Positions 10,386 to 18,091 of a DNA stretch of 64,000 nt are shown here, one piece after another. The notes under the pieces were generated by a model. That model was not told where the DNA came from and searched no databases. It saw only the letters and a list, made by a program, of their open reading frames with translations. Source of the DNA: Lentilactobacillus buchneri (GTDB taxonomy: Bacteria > Bacillota > Bacilli > Lactobacillales > Lactobacillaceae); contig NZ_CP073066.1 in the NCBI RefSeq assembly GCF_018314255.1, forward strand, positions 248,001-312,000, given 5' to 3'. Position numbers and translations under genes: made by a program. Every line of letters starts with the position of its first letter. The first letter of the stretch is position 1.

Positions 10386-11480
10386 ATGCCATCAGATAAA
10401 GATAACAATAATGATTTTGAACCAGTGTATTCTCGTCGATCGGACAAGAAACCCCACTATAAGAAAAAGAACCACCGTCGAAGAAGAATTATCGGCTGGA
10501 GTATCTTTTTCGTCCTGCTGATCGCCTTGGGCGGTGGCCTGGTCTGGGGATACGGCGCATACAAGAGTGCCAAGTCGACCTTCAAGAAGACCTACGATTC
10601 AACCAATGTTACCAAAGCTCGAAACGTTTCGTCAGTGATCCAGCAAGGAAAGCCACTATCAATCCTGCTATTGGGAACTGATACAGGTGCCTTGGGTCGT
10701 CACGACACTGGGCGGACGGATACGATGATTGTCGCATCTGTCAACGCAAAGAAAAAGACCATTCATTTGACCAGTATTGCCCGAGACACCAAGGTGGTCG
10801 TCCCCGGCGATACCCAGCCATATGAGAAGATTAATGCCGCTTATACAATTGGTGGCGCCGGAACAGCCGTTAAGACCGTTCAAAATCTGCTCGATATTCC
10901 AGTCGACTTCTACGCGATCATCAACATGGGCGGTTTGGAAAAAATGGTCAATGCGGTTGGTGGCGTGGACGTGACCCCACCACTGACGTTCCAGTATGGG
11001 GCTGCAAATGTCGTCAAAGGCAAGAAAATCCATCTAAATGGTCGCCAAGCTCTGGACTACTCCAGAATGCGTGATGACGATCCACGTGGTGATTATGGTC
11101 GTCAGGCGCGTCAACGACAGATTATCAAGAAGTTAGTCATGAAGGGTCTTAACATTACCTCCCTTCCCCGTTACAAATCAATCCTCTCGTCACTGTCCGG
11201 CAACATGAAGACGGATATGACTTTCGACGATATGATCGCCATCCGGGCAAAATATGGCGACGCCACTCATCACATTAAGTCACAAACCCTTCAGGGAGAA
11301 AACGCGATGATCGATGGTCTTTCCTACCAAGTGGTTCCTCAAAACGAACTGCTGCGGGTCTCCAACGACATTCGGACATCCCTTGGCTTGGCTAAGTCAA
11401 CCAAGCTTCAAACCAGTCAAACAGATACCGATGACGGTCAAGGGGCAACCCAATCATCATCGACATATAATGGCTATTAA
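10386..11480 (+). CDS. LytR-CpsA-Psr (LCP) family cell-wall ligase
   Basis: 364 aa. A basic cytoplasmic N-terminus (to about residue 33) is followed by one membrane helix (about 34-56), then an extracellular LCP domain with GTDTGALGRHDTGRTDTM, SIARDTKV and the Arg/Asp-rich RMRDDDPRGDYGRQ. These residues bind the polyprenyl pyrophosphate of teichoic acid or polysaccharide precursors, which LCP enzymes attach to peptidoglycan. The C-terminus is Ser/Thr/Gln-rich. The ATG follows GAGGAG. Its own terminator has been split by an IS element starting 39 bp after the stop codon. Confidence 0.93.
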   Translation: MPSDKDNNNDFEPVYSRRSDKKPHYKKKNHRRRRIIGWSIFFVLLIALGGGLVWGYGAYKSAKSTFKKTYDSTNVTKARNVSSVIQQGKPLSILLLGTDTGALGRHDTGRTDTMIVASVNAKKKTIHLTSIARDTKVVVPGDTQPYEKINAAYTIGGAGTAVKTVQNLLDIPVDFYAIINMGGLEKMVNAVGGVDVTPPLTFQYGAANVVKGKKIHLNGRQALDYSRMRDDDPRGDYGRQARQRQIIKKLVMKGLNITSLPRYKSILSSLSGNMKTDMTFDDMIAIRAKYGDATHHIKSQTLQGENAMIDGLSYQVVPQNELLRVSNDIRTSLGLAKSTKLQTSQTDTDDGQGATQSSSTYNGY

Positions 11481-11495
11481 ATAATCATGAACCAT

Positions 11496-11517
11496 AAAAT
11501 AGCGGCTCAGATAAAAG
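11496..11517 (+). terminator. Left arm of the LCP gene terminator, split by an IS
   Basis: This 22-bp arm (begins AAAATAGCGGCTCAG) is the exact reverse complement of 14480-14501, which is followed by a T-run. Without the intervening IS and one copy of its target repeat they would form a perfect 22-bp stem with an 8-nt loop. Confidence 0.85.
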
Positions 11518-11518
11518 C
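11511..11518 (+). repeat. Left 8-bp target site duplication (ATAAAAGC)
   Basis: ATAAAAGC directly precedes the IS left end GGCTCTAC at 11519 and recurs at 14465-14472, right after the IS right end. Eight bp is the usual ISL3-family duplication. Confidence 0.9.
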
Positions 11519-11669
11519 GGCTCTACAATATCTGTTGTTGGTAATAGATTTTTATCTATTACTGATGACAGATTTTTTGTTTTTCATTAGAATAAAAAAA
11601 GCGGACATTTCCTGTCCGTTCATCAAAACCAACAACCACGAAGATTTTAGAGAAAGAAGGAAATGCCCT

Positions 11670-14345
11670 ATGTCAAATGATACTACGAAAATGTTGTTAG
11701 GAATAGATGATGAACACTTAAAAATTGAGAATGGCAAAATAGGTGATGATGGGGTAATCAGATTAAATGGATCACTGAACTATTCTCCCAAGGCCTGCCG
11801 CAATTGTGGGGTTATTAATGATCACCAGATCATTGGCTATGGTTGGCGGAAGACCACCATTAGATTCGCTAAAACATTGGGCAGCACGGTTATCCTATGC
11901 CTCAATCGGCGAAACTTTCACTGTAAGGCTTGTCATACCAACTTCCTGGCGCAGACGAGTGCAGTGCCGAAGCACTGCACGATTTCAAATACAACCCGGA
12001 AACAATGTTTAGAGAAGTTAACGGAACCAGTGAGCCTCAAACACATTGCCAATGAATTGTCCACTTCGGATTCATTCGTTGGTCGGCAGCTCTTGCGCGC
12101 TGAACACGACTTTCAAACCAACTGGCACTACTTACCCAAAGTTCTCCTCATGGACGAAGTTAAAAGTACTAAGAGCGCCACCGACGCGATGAGCTTTGAA
12201 TTTATGGACGCGGAAACCCACGAATTGATTGACCTGTTGCCCTTTAGAACCATCTATCAGCTTCAAAAGTACTTCCAACATTATGACCAAGCCGCGCGAG
12301 AAAATGTGAAAATTATCGTTACCGATATGAACTATACCTATCCCAAATTGGTTGGGCAGATCTTCCCGAACGCCATCGTTGTCATCGATCCCTTCCACCT
12401 GGTTAACGCTTTAAACCGGGCTTTTAATAAGACGCGAGTGCGTCTCATGAAAACCCTGGCCACTTCCTCACGCCAGTATCACGCCTTGAAACGCTATTGG
12501 AAACTATTATTAACGCCGGCCAATCACCTTAACTACGAGGCTTTCCGTAAGTGGACAAACTTCCCTTATCCGGCAACTGCCACGGATGTGGTTGATGCTT
12601 TACTGGACATTGATCCCGAGCTCAAGCAAACTTACGACGTGATGAATCGGTTACGTGAAACCATCAAAAACCGCGACTGGCCCAACTATAATCAAGCCTT
12701 TCACCACCTGCAGGGGTGCTCGGAAGAGATGTTGGCAGCCCTCCAAACCTTGGCGGCTCATCATGATGAAATTGGCAACACTTTCACCCACCACTACACC
12801 AACGGGCCATTAGAAGGTTCAAACAACAAGATTAAAGTCATTAAGCGCACTGGATTTGGTTACCGAAACTTCTTCAGATTCCGGCTAAGAGTGCTGTTCG
12901 CTTTTCGAGTTCATACAAAAAGGGCTCTACAATATCTGTTGTTGGTAATAGATTTTTATCTATTACTGATGACAGATTTTTTGTTTTTCATTAGAATAAA
13001 AAAAGCGGACATTTCCTGTCCGTTCATCAAAACCAACAACCACGAAGATTTTAGAGAAAGAAGGAAATGCCCTATGTCAAATGATACTACGAAAATGTTG
13101 TTAGGAATAGATGATGAACACTTAAAAATTGAGAATGGCAAAATAGGTGATGATGGGGTAATCAGATTAAATGGATCACTGAACTATTCTCCCAAGGCCT
13201 GCCGCAATTGTGGGGTTATTAATGATCACCAGATCATTGGCTATGGTTGGCGGAAGACCACCATTAGATTCGCTAAAACATTGGGCAGCACGGTTATCCT
13301 ATGCCTCAATCGGCGAAACTTTCACTGTAAGGCTTGTCATACCAACTTCCTGGCGCAGACGAGTGCAGTGCCGAAGCACTGCACGATTTCAAATACAACC
13401 CGGAAACAATGTTTAGAGAAGTTAACGGAACCAGTGAGCCTCAAACACATTGCCAATGAATTGTCCACTTCGGATTCATTCGTTGGTCGGCAGCTCTTGC
13501 GCGCTGAACACGACTTTCAAACCAACTGGCACTACTTACCCAAAGTTCTCCTCATGGACGAAGTTAAAAGTACTAAGAGCGCCACCGACGCGATGAGCTT
13601 TGAATTTATGGACGCGGAAACCCACGAATTGATTGACCTGTTGCCCTTTAGAACCATCTATCAGCTTCAAAAGTACTTCCAACATTATGACCAAGCCGCG
13701 CGAGAAAATGTGAAAATTATCGTTACCGATATGAACTATACCTATCCCAAATTGGTTGGGCAGATCTTCCCGAACGCCATCGTTGTCATCGATCCCTTCC
13801 ACCTGGTTAACGCTTTAAACCGGGCTTTTAATAAGACGCGAGTGCGTCTCATGAAAACCCTGGCCACTTCCTCACGCCAGTATCACGCCTTGAAACGCTA
13901 TTGGAAACTATTATTAACGCCGGCCAATCACCTTAACTACGAGGCTTTCCGTAAGTGGACAAACTTCCCTTATCCGGCAACTGCCACGGATGTGGTTGAT
14001 GCTTTACTGGACATTGATCCCGAGCTCAAGCAAACTTACGACGTGATGAATCGGTTACGTGAAACCATCAAAAACCGCGACTGGCCCAACTATAATCAAG
14101 CCTTTCACCACCTGCAGGGGTGCTCGGAAGAGATGTTGGCAGCCCTCCAAACCTTGGCGGCTCATCATGATGAAATTGGCAACACTTTCACCCACCACTA
14201 CACCAACGGGCCATTAGAAGGTTCAAACAACAAGATTAAAGTCATTAAGCGCACTGGATTTGGTTACCGAAACTTCTTCAGATTCCGGCTAAGAGTGCTG
14301 TTCGCTTTTCGAGTTCATACAAAAAGAGCCCTAATCACCAAGTGA
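11670..14345 (+). CDS. Fused double ISL3-family transposase (copy 1 reads into copy 2)
   Basis: From the ATG at 11670 (MSNDTTKM) the frame of copy 1 continues without stop through the junction at 12922/12923 and the whole of copy 2, because the 1404-bp repeat unit is divisible by three and copy 1 has lost its stop. The predicted product is 891 aa with two full transposase domains. Each domain has an N-terminal zinc-binding region (CRNCG, then CKACH), and a DDE-type core with LLMDEVKS, VTDMNYTYPK and PLEGSNNKIK. GAAGGAAATG precedes the start. Whether the fusion is made or active is unknown; copy 2 alone has the normal start. Confidence 0.8.
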   Translation: MSNDTTKMLLGIDDEHLKIENGKIGDDGVIRLNGSLNYSPKACRNCGVINDHQIIGYGWRKTTIRFAKTLGSTVILCLNRRNFHCKACHTNFLAQTSAVPKHCTISNTTRKQCLEKLTEPVSLKHIANELSTSDSFVGRQLLRAEHDFQTNWHYLPKVLLMDEVKSTKSATDAMSFEFMDAETHELIDLLPFRTIYQLQKYFQHYDQAARENVKIIVTDMNYTYPKLVGQIFPNAIVVIDPFHLVNALNRAFNKTRVRLMKTLATSSRQYHALKRYWKLLLTPANHLNYEAFRKWTNFPYPATATDVVDALLDIDPELKQTYDVMNRLRETIKNRDWPNYNQAFHHLQGCSEEMLAALQTLAAHHDEIGNTFTHHYTNGPLEGSNNKIKVIKRTGFGYRNFFRFRLRVLFAFRVHTKRALQYLLLVIDFYLLLMTDFLFFIRIKKADISCPFIKTNNHEDFRERRKCPMSNDTTKMLLGIDDEHLKIENGKIGDDGVIRLNGSLNYSPKACRNCGVINDHQIIGYGWRKTTIRFAKTLGSTVILCLNRRNFHCKACHTNFLAQTSAVPKHCTISNTTRKQCLEKLTEPVSLKHIANELSTSDSFVGRQLLRAEHDFQTNWHYLPKVLLMDEVKSTKSATDAMSFEFMDAETHELIDLLPFRTIYQLQKYFQHYDQAARENVKIIVTDMNYTYPKLVGQIFPNAIVVIDPFHLVNALNRAFNKTRVRLMKTLATSSRQYHALKRYWKLLLTPANHLNYEAFRKWTNFPYPATATDVVDALLDIDPELKQTYDVMNRLRETIKNRDWPNYNQAFHHLQGCSEEMLAALQTLAAHHDEIGNTFTHHYTNGPLEGSNNKIKVIKRTGFGYRNFFRFRLRVLFAFRVHTKRALITK
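13074..14345 (+). CDS. ISL3-family transposase, copy 2 (intact)
   Basis: 423-aa DDE transposase starting at the ATG at 13074, the exact counterpart of the copy 1 start 1404 bp earlier, with the same ribosome binding site. It has the complete zinc-binding N-terminus, a helix-turn-helix-like middle (LKHIANELSTSDSFVGRQL), the DDE core and a normal stop at 14343-14345. It is the likely functional transposase of this element, either alone or as the C-terminal half of the longer fusion. Confidence 0.88.
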   Translation: MSNDTTKMLLGIDDEHLKIENGKIGDDGVIRLNGSLNYSPKACRNCGVINDHQIIGYGWRKTTIRFAKTLGSTVILCLNRRNFHCKACHTNFLAQTSAVPKHCTISNTTRKQCLEKLTEPVSLKHIANELSTSDSFVGRQLLRAEHDFQTNWHYLPKVLLMDEVKSTKSATDAMSFEFMDAETHELIDLLPFRTIYQLQKYFQHYDQAARENVKIIVTDMNYTYPKLVGQIFPNAIVVIDPFHLVNALNRAFNKTRVRLMKTLATSSRQYHALKRYWKLLLTPANHLNYEAFRKWTNFPYPATATDVVDALLDIDPELKQTYDVMNRLRETIKNRDWPNYNQAFHHLQGCSEEMLAALQTLAAHHDEIGNTFTHHYTNGPLEGSNNKIKVIKRTGFGYRNFFRFRLRVLFAFRVHTKRALITK

Positions 14346-14464
14346 TTAGAACTCCAATATTTTGTTCACCAACAACAGTTGACGAAGAACCACAAAAAGA
14401 GCCCTAATCACCAAGTGATTAGAACTCCAATATTTTGTTCACCAACAACAGTTGACGAAGAACC
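14319..14464 (+). repeat. Tandem 73-bp duplication of the IS right end
   Basis: Two 73-bp units (14319-14391, 14392-14464), each beginning ACAAAAAGAGCCC and ending GACGAAGAACC, so each carries a full right terminal repeat. Each also has the hairpin CTAATCACCAAGTGATTAG, which includes the transposase stop codon in the first unit. Confidence 0.92.
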
Positions 14465-14472
14465 ATAAAAGC
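14465..14472 (+). repeat. Right 8-bp target site duplication (ATAAAAGC)
   Basis: Exact copy of 11511-11518 immediately after the IS right end. Confidence 0.9.
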
Positions 14473-14479
14473 AAACCAA

Positions 14480-14506
14480 CTTTTATCTGAGCCGCTATTT
14501 TTTCAC
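14480..14506 (+). terminator. Right arm of the split LCP terminator, with T-run
   Basis: CTTTTATCTGAGCCGCTATTTT (22 bases, 14480-14501) followed by further T's; exact complement of 11496-11517. In reverse it could still serve the PTS operon ending at 14533 only if the left arm were near, which it no longer is. Confidence 0.8.
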
Positions 14507-14532
14507 AATCAATTTTATGTAACTTTTGCTTT

Positions 14533-15384
14533 TTAAACCAATACCCCGGCATAGTAGCCAAGAACTCCGATAACGAACAACCCCAGAATAATCCAGATTG
14601 GCGAAATTCGCCTGCGGATCAGCCAGACACAAATCAGGGTCAAGGCAACCGGAGCAATCACGTTAAGGCCGCCATTAATCATCGTGTCCACAAACCGGGA
14701 AGTCGTTGAACTGCCAAAGAGTCCCCGAACTGATGCAAAATCAACGGTGACCCACCGAGCAACAATCACGCCCATCATAAAGACGCCAAACATTGAAGTG
14801 GCACTCCCAACGTACTTAATAATCCCGGTATTAAACAAGTTAATAATATCGGCTCCCCGACGATAACCGGCCATTTGAGTCATATAACGAAAGACCAGCC
14901 GTAAAACGTTCCATGCAATAAAAAATAGAATTGGTCCCATCATGCCATAGCCACTCAAAACCAGACTGGCAGCAAATGCCGATAGAACCGGACGGATCGT
15001 GCCTAACCAAACCGGATCACCAAAACCACCCATTGGCCCCATCATAGCAGTCTTAACGGCATTAATCGTGTCATCACTAATATCGGCACCATTTGCCCGC
15101 TGTTCTTCCATTGACAAAACCACTCCAGTAATCAGGGACTGCATAATTGGTGCGGTGTTAAAAAAGCCCAAATGGCGCTTCAACGCAGCTTTACGTTGGT
15201 TCATATCCGGATACAATCGTTTAATCGCAGGAGCCATTATATAAGCAAATCCGAGGTTTTGCATCCGTTCAAAGTTCCACGATCCCTGCTCTGTGCCAGA
15301 GCGCCAAAAGGTCCGGAAAAAATCGATCTGACGAAGATGAATCGGTTGATGGGAATCGTGAATCATGTTTTGATTATTTGCCAT
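14533..15384 (-). CDS. PTS mannose-family transporter subunit IID
   Basis: 283-aa IID protein of a mannose-class phosphotransferase system, which takes up and phosphorylates a sugar. It begins with a cytoplasmic domain (RQIDFFRTFWRSG, then NFERMQNLGFAY) typical of IID and ends in a hydrophobic C-terminal segment (about 250-283). A GGTGGG ribosome binding site overlaps the end of IIC, 16 bp upstream. It is the last gene of the HAD-IIA-IIB-IIC-IID leftward cluster. The sugar is unknown; family members carry mannose, fructose, N-acetylglucosamine or amino sugars. Confidence 0.93.
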   Translation of the reverse strand: MANNQNMIHDSHQPIHLRQIDFFRTFWRSGTEQGSWNFERMQNLGFAYIMAPAIKRLYPDMNQRKAALKRHLGFFNTAPIMQSLITGVVLSMEEQRANGADISDDTINAVKTAMMGPMGGFGDPVWLGTIRPVLSAFAASLVLSGYGMMGPILFFIAWNVLRLVFRYMTQMAGYRRGADIINLFNTGIIKYVGSATSMFGVFMMGVIVARWVTVDFASVRGLFGSSTTSRFVDTMINGGLNVIAPVALTLICVWLIRRRISPIWIILGLFVIGVLGYYAGVLV

Positions 15385-15400
15385 TTATACCCACCAACTC

Positions 15401-16204
15401 CTATAAATCATCAAGTTCTTTGTCAAAGTCATCTAAATCGTCTTTCCCTTCCCCATCGCCGCCGGTTGAGCCATGCCGTCTACTCTTAAGCCAAACAAAG
15501 CTGATGGCTGCAACCAAGCCTAATCCTGCTAAAATAAAAAGATTCATCTTCGTAAAAATGGCAATTAAAAAACCAACGATAAACCAAATCCATAAAGAGC
15601 GGCTGACCATCATGTTAATCAGGTTGGCAAATCCAACGGCCGACACCATGCCAATTGAGATGGCAATGCCATTCGTGATCCCCGCTGGAATTTGCTGCAT
15701 TAACTGATGAATGAATTGAGGAGATATCAGCATCACGAGTCCCGTCGGAATCAGGACTCTCAGCCCTTGAATTCCCAAACTCAGCAGATGAATGCGATCA
15801 ATCTGCTGGATTTGACCATTTTCGGCAGCTTGGTCGGCCGTATGGATAAATTTGACAATTGATTTACGGATGGTGACGTTCAAAAGTTGGCCAACAACCG
15901 CAAAGGGAACGGCTAAGGCAATCCCGTGTTTAATACTTAAGGCGGCCGGACCGCACACTAAAAGAGCCGAGACGACTGCCGGCAGCGCGATATCCGGTGC
16001 AACAGAAGCACCAATATTGATCCAGCCAATCGTGATCATCTGTAAAATTGCGCCCAGCATAATGCCAACGCCGACGTTGCCAGTTGCCAAACCGATCAGC
16101 GTACAAGCAATCATTGGCTGGTACACCTGCCATTCGTCAAGAATGCCATCCATTCCGACCACAAATGCAACCAACAAAACCAGGCTGATTGAAACTAAGC
16201 TCAT
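15401..16204 (-). CDS. PTS mannose-family transporter subunit IIC
   Basis: 267 aa with seven to eight hydrophobic segments; this is the membrane channel that forms the permease with IID. The conserved early glycines (LATGNVGVGIMLGAILQM) are present. The C-terminal tail is strongly acidic (GGDGEGKDDLDDFDKELDD), which is unusual for this subunit. GAGGGG precedes the ATG. The gene lies 18 bp after IIB. Confidence 0.93.
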   Translation of the reverse strand: MSLVSISLVLLVAFVVGMDGILDEWQVYQPMIACTLIGLATGNVGVGIMLGAILQMITIGWINIGASVAPDIALPAVVSALLVCGPAALSIKHGIALAVPFAVVGQLLNVTIRKSIVKFIHTADQAAENGQIQQIDRIHLLSLGIQGLRVLIPTGLVMLISPQFIHQLMQQIPAGITNGIAISIGMVSAVGFANLINMMVSRSLWIWFIVGFLIAIFTKMNLFILAGLGLVAAISFVWLKSRRHGSTGGDGEGKDDLDDFDKELDDL

Positions 16205-16222
16205 TGAATTCCCCTCGGTTCC

Positions 16223-16726
16223 TTAAAAGCCCTTTTTATCCAACAGGGTCAACAAATTTTCCTTTTTCTCAGCAGGAATTTTTTGAGCATAGACATCTAG
16301 ATGAAAGTCATTTGCCAATGTTCGAATTTCTTTGGCAATATCTCCATTCATCGAAATGGCATCGGTAAGCATCGTCATTCCGTCGTTATAGGCAATGCTG
16401 CCGATATTGATGCCAATCTTGGAAAAATCGATGCCGCCCTCTGCTAATTTCAACATGTCAGCCACTGTTTCGGTCAACAACAACGTGTTGAAGGAATCAA
16501 ACCTGGAGTCGAAATAGGCTCGGATCATCTTGTTAACGCTGACGACATTGGCTTTGACACCAGGTGGTGCCACCTGGGTAATCAATGTTTTCCGCAAAGG
16601 ATCTTTGGCAACAGAATCAGAGACCACCATAATCCGGTTCGGCGTCACCGCCCGTGTCCAAAAAGTTGCCACTTGGCCGTGCAGCAGGCGGCTGTCGACT
16701 CTCGCAAGGCGAATATCCATTGTCAT
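16223..16726 (-). CDS. PTS mannose-family subunit IIB
   Basis: 167-aa cytoplasmic IIB. The phosphorylated His lies in RVDSRLLHGQVATFW (His16), with the family's following strand-turn pattern. It passes phosphate from IIA to the incoming sugar. The ATG overlaps the IIA stop (TAATG at 16724-16728), which implies translational coupling. An in-frame ATG two codons later is an alternative start. Confidence 0.94.
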   Translation of the reverse strand: MTMDIRLARVDSRLLHGQVATFWTRAVTPNRIMVVSDSVAKDPLRKTLITQVAPPGVKANVVSVNKMIRAYFDSRFDSFNTLLLTETVADMLKLAEGGIDFSKIGINIGSIAYNDGMTMLTDAISMNGDIAKEIRTLANDFHLDVYAQKIPAEKKENLLTLLDKKGF

Positions 16727-17151
16727 TATAAATCATCTCCCAAATCGTCATCATTATCAGTAGAAACTTCAAACTGACGAATCGAATCGTCAGCAATCTC
16801 ATTGATCTTATTAACTAATTCACTCAGGGTTGAATTTCGGGCCATGTAGGCCTCCAACAGAATCGGAAGGTTGACTCCGGCAACTAATGCAATCGATTGC
16901 GGATTCTTGGCTGCAAATTGGGCGGCGGCATTAAACGGCGACCCACCCCACAAGTCTGCCAAAATCAACGTTGGCGTACCCTCAGGAAAGTCAGCCAATG
17001 CAGAAGCGACCTTATCACTAAGTGAATCCACCCCATCATTTGCGGCCAGACTTACCCAACCAACCTGTTCCTGTTTGCCGGCAATCATTTCTGCGGTCGT
17101 CACTAAGCTTTTGGCAAAATCGCCGTGGCTCACAACCAGAATTGAAATCAT
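16726..17151 (-). CDS. PTS mannose-family subunit IIA
   Basis: 141-aa IIA with the active His in VVSHGDFAKSL (His9), phosphorylated by HPr. The ILADLWGGSPFNAA segment is the conserved second motif. The C-terminal tail is Asp-rich (DNDDDLGDDL), like that of the IIC protein. It is separate from IIB, unlike fused ManL. The upstream region has a TGTAAACAG stretch that is only a poor match to a catabolite-response element, so I do not claim one. Confidence 0.93.
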   Translation of the reverse strand: MISILVVSHGDFAKSLVTTAEMIAGKQEQVGWVSLAANDGVDSLSDKVASALADFPEGTPTLILADLWGGSPFNAAAQFAAKNPQSIALVAGVNLPILLEAYMARNSTLSELVNKINEIADDSIRQFEVSTDNDDDLGDDL

Positions 17152-17229
17152 CTACTCACCCATTTCTTAAATTTAACAAAGTCTGTTTACACCAAATATA
17201 TCACAAAATAGCAATTTCGTTTGCCGGAA

Positions 17230-17847
17230 TTACTGAATCGTTAGTAAGTCTGCGGGCGTCTTTAAATCGTAATCCGTGTCCGCAAAGTCCGCGGTTTTCT
17301 TGGTCCGCCAACCGGCCAGGGCAAACTGCACGTTGGCAGCGTGAGCAGCTTGGAGATCAAATTTGGTATCGCCAATATAAATGGTGGTTGCCGGATCAGC
17401 GTCTAATTTCTCAATGCCCTTTAAAATCATGTCAGGAGCGGGCTTGCCTTTTTTAATTTCGTTGGAAAAAACAAAGGCATCAAAGTGTTGATCCAGTCCA
17501 AATTTTGTGACATCCCGGTGAAATTCGGCTTCAACCTTGGAAGTGGCAATCGCGGTTTTGATAGTCGGATCAGCATGCAGTTTCTTAACCACATCCTCAA
17601 TCCCATCATAAACGTGGGCATATTGGGTGTAATCTTTAATTTTGGCAAACCATTGGTCCCGAATGTCAACCGGATTCTTGACACCAAGAATTCGAACCGT
17701 ATCCATGGAGGTAATCCCAAAGAGCTTAACGACGTCTTCATAAGAGAAGTCATAGCCGTTTTCCAGCAGCGTCTTATGTAGTGGTAACATATACATCTTT
17801 TCGGTATCAATCAAGGTTCCGTCTACATCAAAAATAAAATATTTCAT
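17230..17847 (-). CDS. HAD-superfamily phosphatase (phosphoglycolate phosphatase/beta-PGM-like)
   Basis: 205 aa. The nucleophile motif is DVDGTLIDT (Asp8, acid/base Asp10), motif II is AIATSKVEAEF, the Lys region is KKGKPAPDMI, and motif IV is YIGDTKFDLQAA. A helical cap lies between residues 15 and 80. It removes phosphate from a small phosphorylated metabolite. It lies 78 bp upstream of the PTS genes on the same strand, so it may act on the sugar phosphate they deliver (inference from position only). Confidence 0.85.
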   Translation of the reverse strand: MKYFIFDVDGTLIDTEKMYMLPLHKTLLENGYDFSYEDVVKLFGITSMDTVRILGVKNPVDIRDQWFAKIKDYTQYAHVYDGIEDVVKKLHADPTIKTAIATSKVEAEFHRDVTKFGLDQHFDAFVFSNEIKKGKPAPDMILKGIEKLDADPATTIYIGDTKFDLQAAHAANVQFALAGWRTKKTADFADTDYDLKTPADLLTIQ

Positions 17848-17898
17848 TCCTGTACTCCAATCGCTTATTATTTGAGCAAAATATCACATGCTACACAA

Positions 17899-17944
17899 TA
17901 AAAAAGTCCGAATCACTATTGAGATGATAGTGATTCGAACTTTA
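17899..17944 (-). terminator. Terminator downstream of tRNA-Leu
   Basis: A 13-14-bp stem (AGTTCGAATCACTAT pairs with ATAGTGATTCGGACT) is followed by TTTTTTATT on the minus strand, five bp past the tRNA 3' end. Confidence 0.85.
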
Positions 17945-17948
17945 ACCA

Positions 17949-18034
17949 TGCGGCCAAGAAGATTCGAACTTCCACCGGGATAATTCCCGACAAGATCCTT
18001 AATCTTGCGCGTCTGCCAATTCCGCCATGGCCGC
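17949..18034 (-). tRNA. tRNA-Leu (anticodon TAA)
   Basis: 86-nt gene read on the minus strand: acceptor GCGGCCA/TGGCCGC, D arm with GGCAGACGC, anticodon stem CAAGA/TCTTG enclosing TTAAGGA (anticodon TAA), a long variable arm (GTCGGGAATTATCCCGGT) as expected for Leu, and T arm GTTCGAATC. CCA is not encoded. It follows thrB on the same strand. Confidence 0.96.
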
Positions 18035-18091
18035 ATCAACAATTAAAAATTATAGCAGAAATTTTGGCAATTGACAAATGGTTTTTGAAAA

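Larger units (their letters stand above)
11519..14464 (+). mobile_element. ISL3-family insertion sequence, internally tandem-duplicated
   Basis: The element starts GGCTCTACAATATCTGTTG and its other end reads, reverse complemented, GGTTCTTCGTCAACTGTTG; these share the CTGTTGTTGGT core and are flanked by an 8-bp duplication. Inside, a 1404-bp unit (11519-12922) is repeated from 12923, apparently without differences, and copy 1 lacks the last ~140 bp that carry the stop codon and right terminal repeat. The right end itself is a 73-bp tandem repeat (14319-14391 and 14392-14464). A normal element of this family would carry one transposase in about 1.5 kb. Confidence 0.9.

Noticed and set aside
11487..11669. 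Start of the double transposase at 11487
   Set aside because: It lies in the LCP terminator arm and IS left end, has no ribosome binding site, and adds non-transposase residues.
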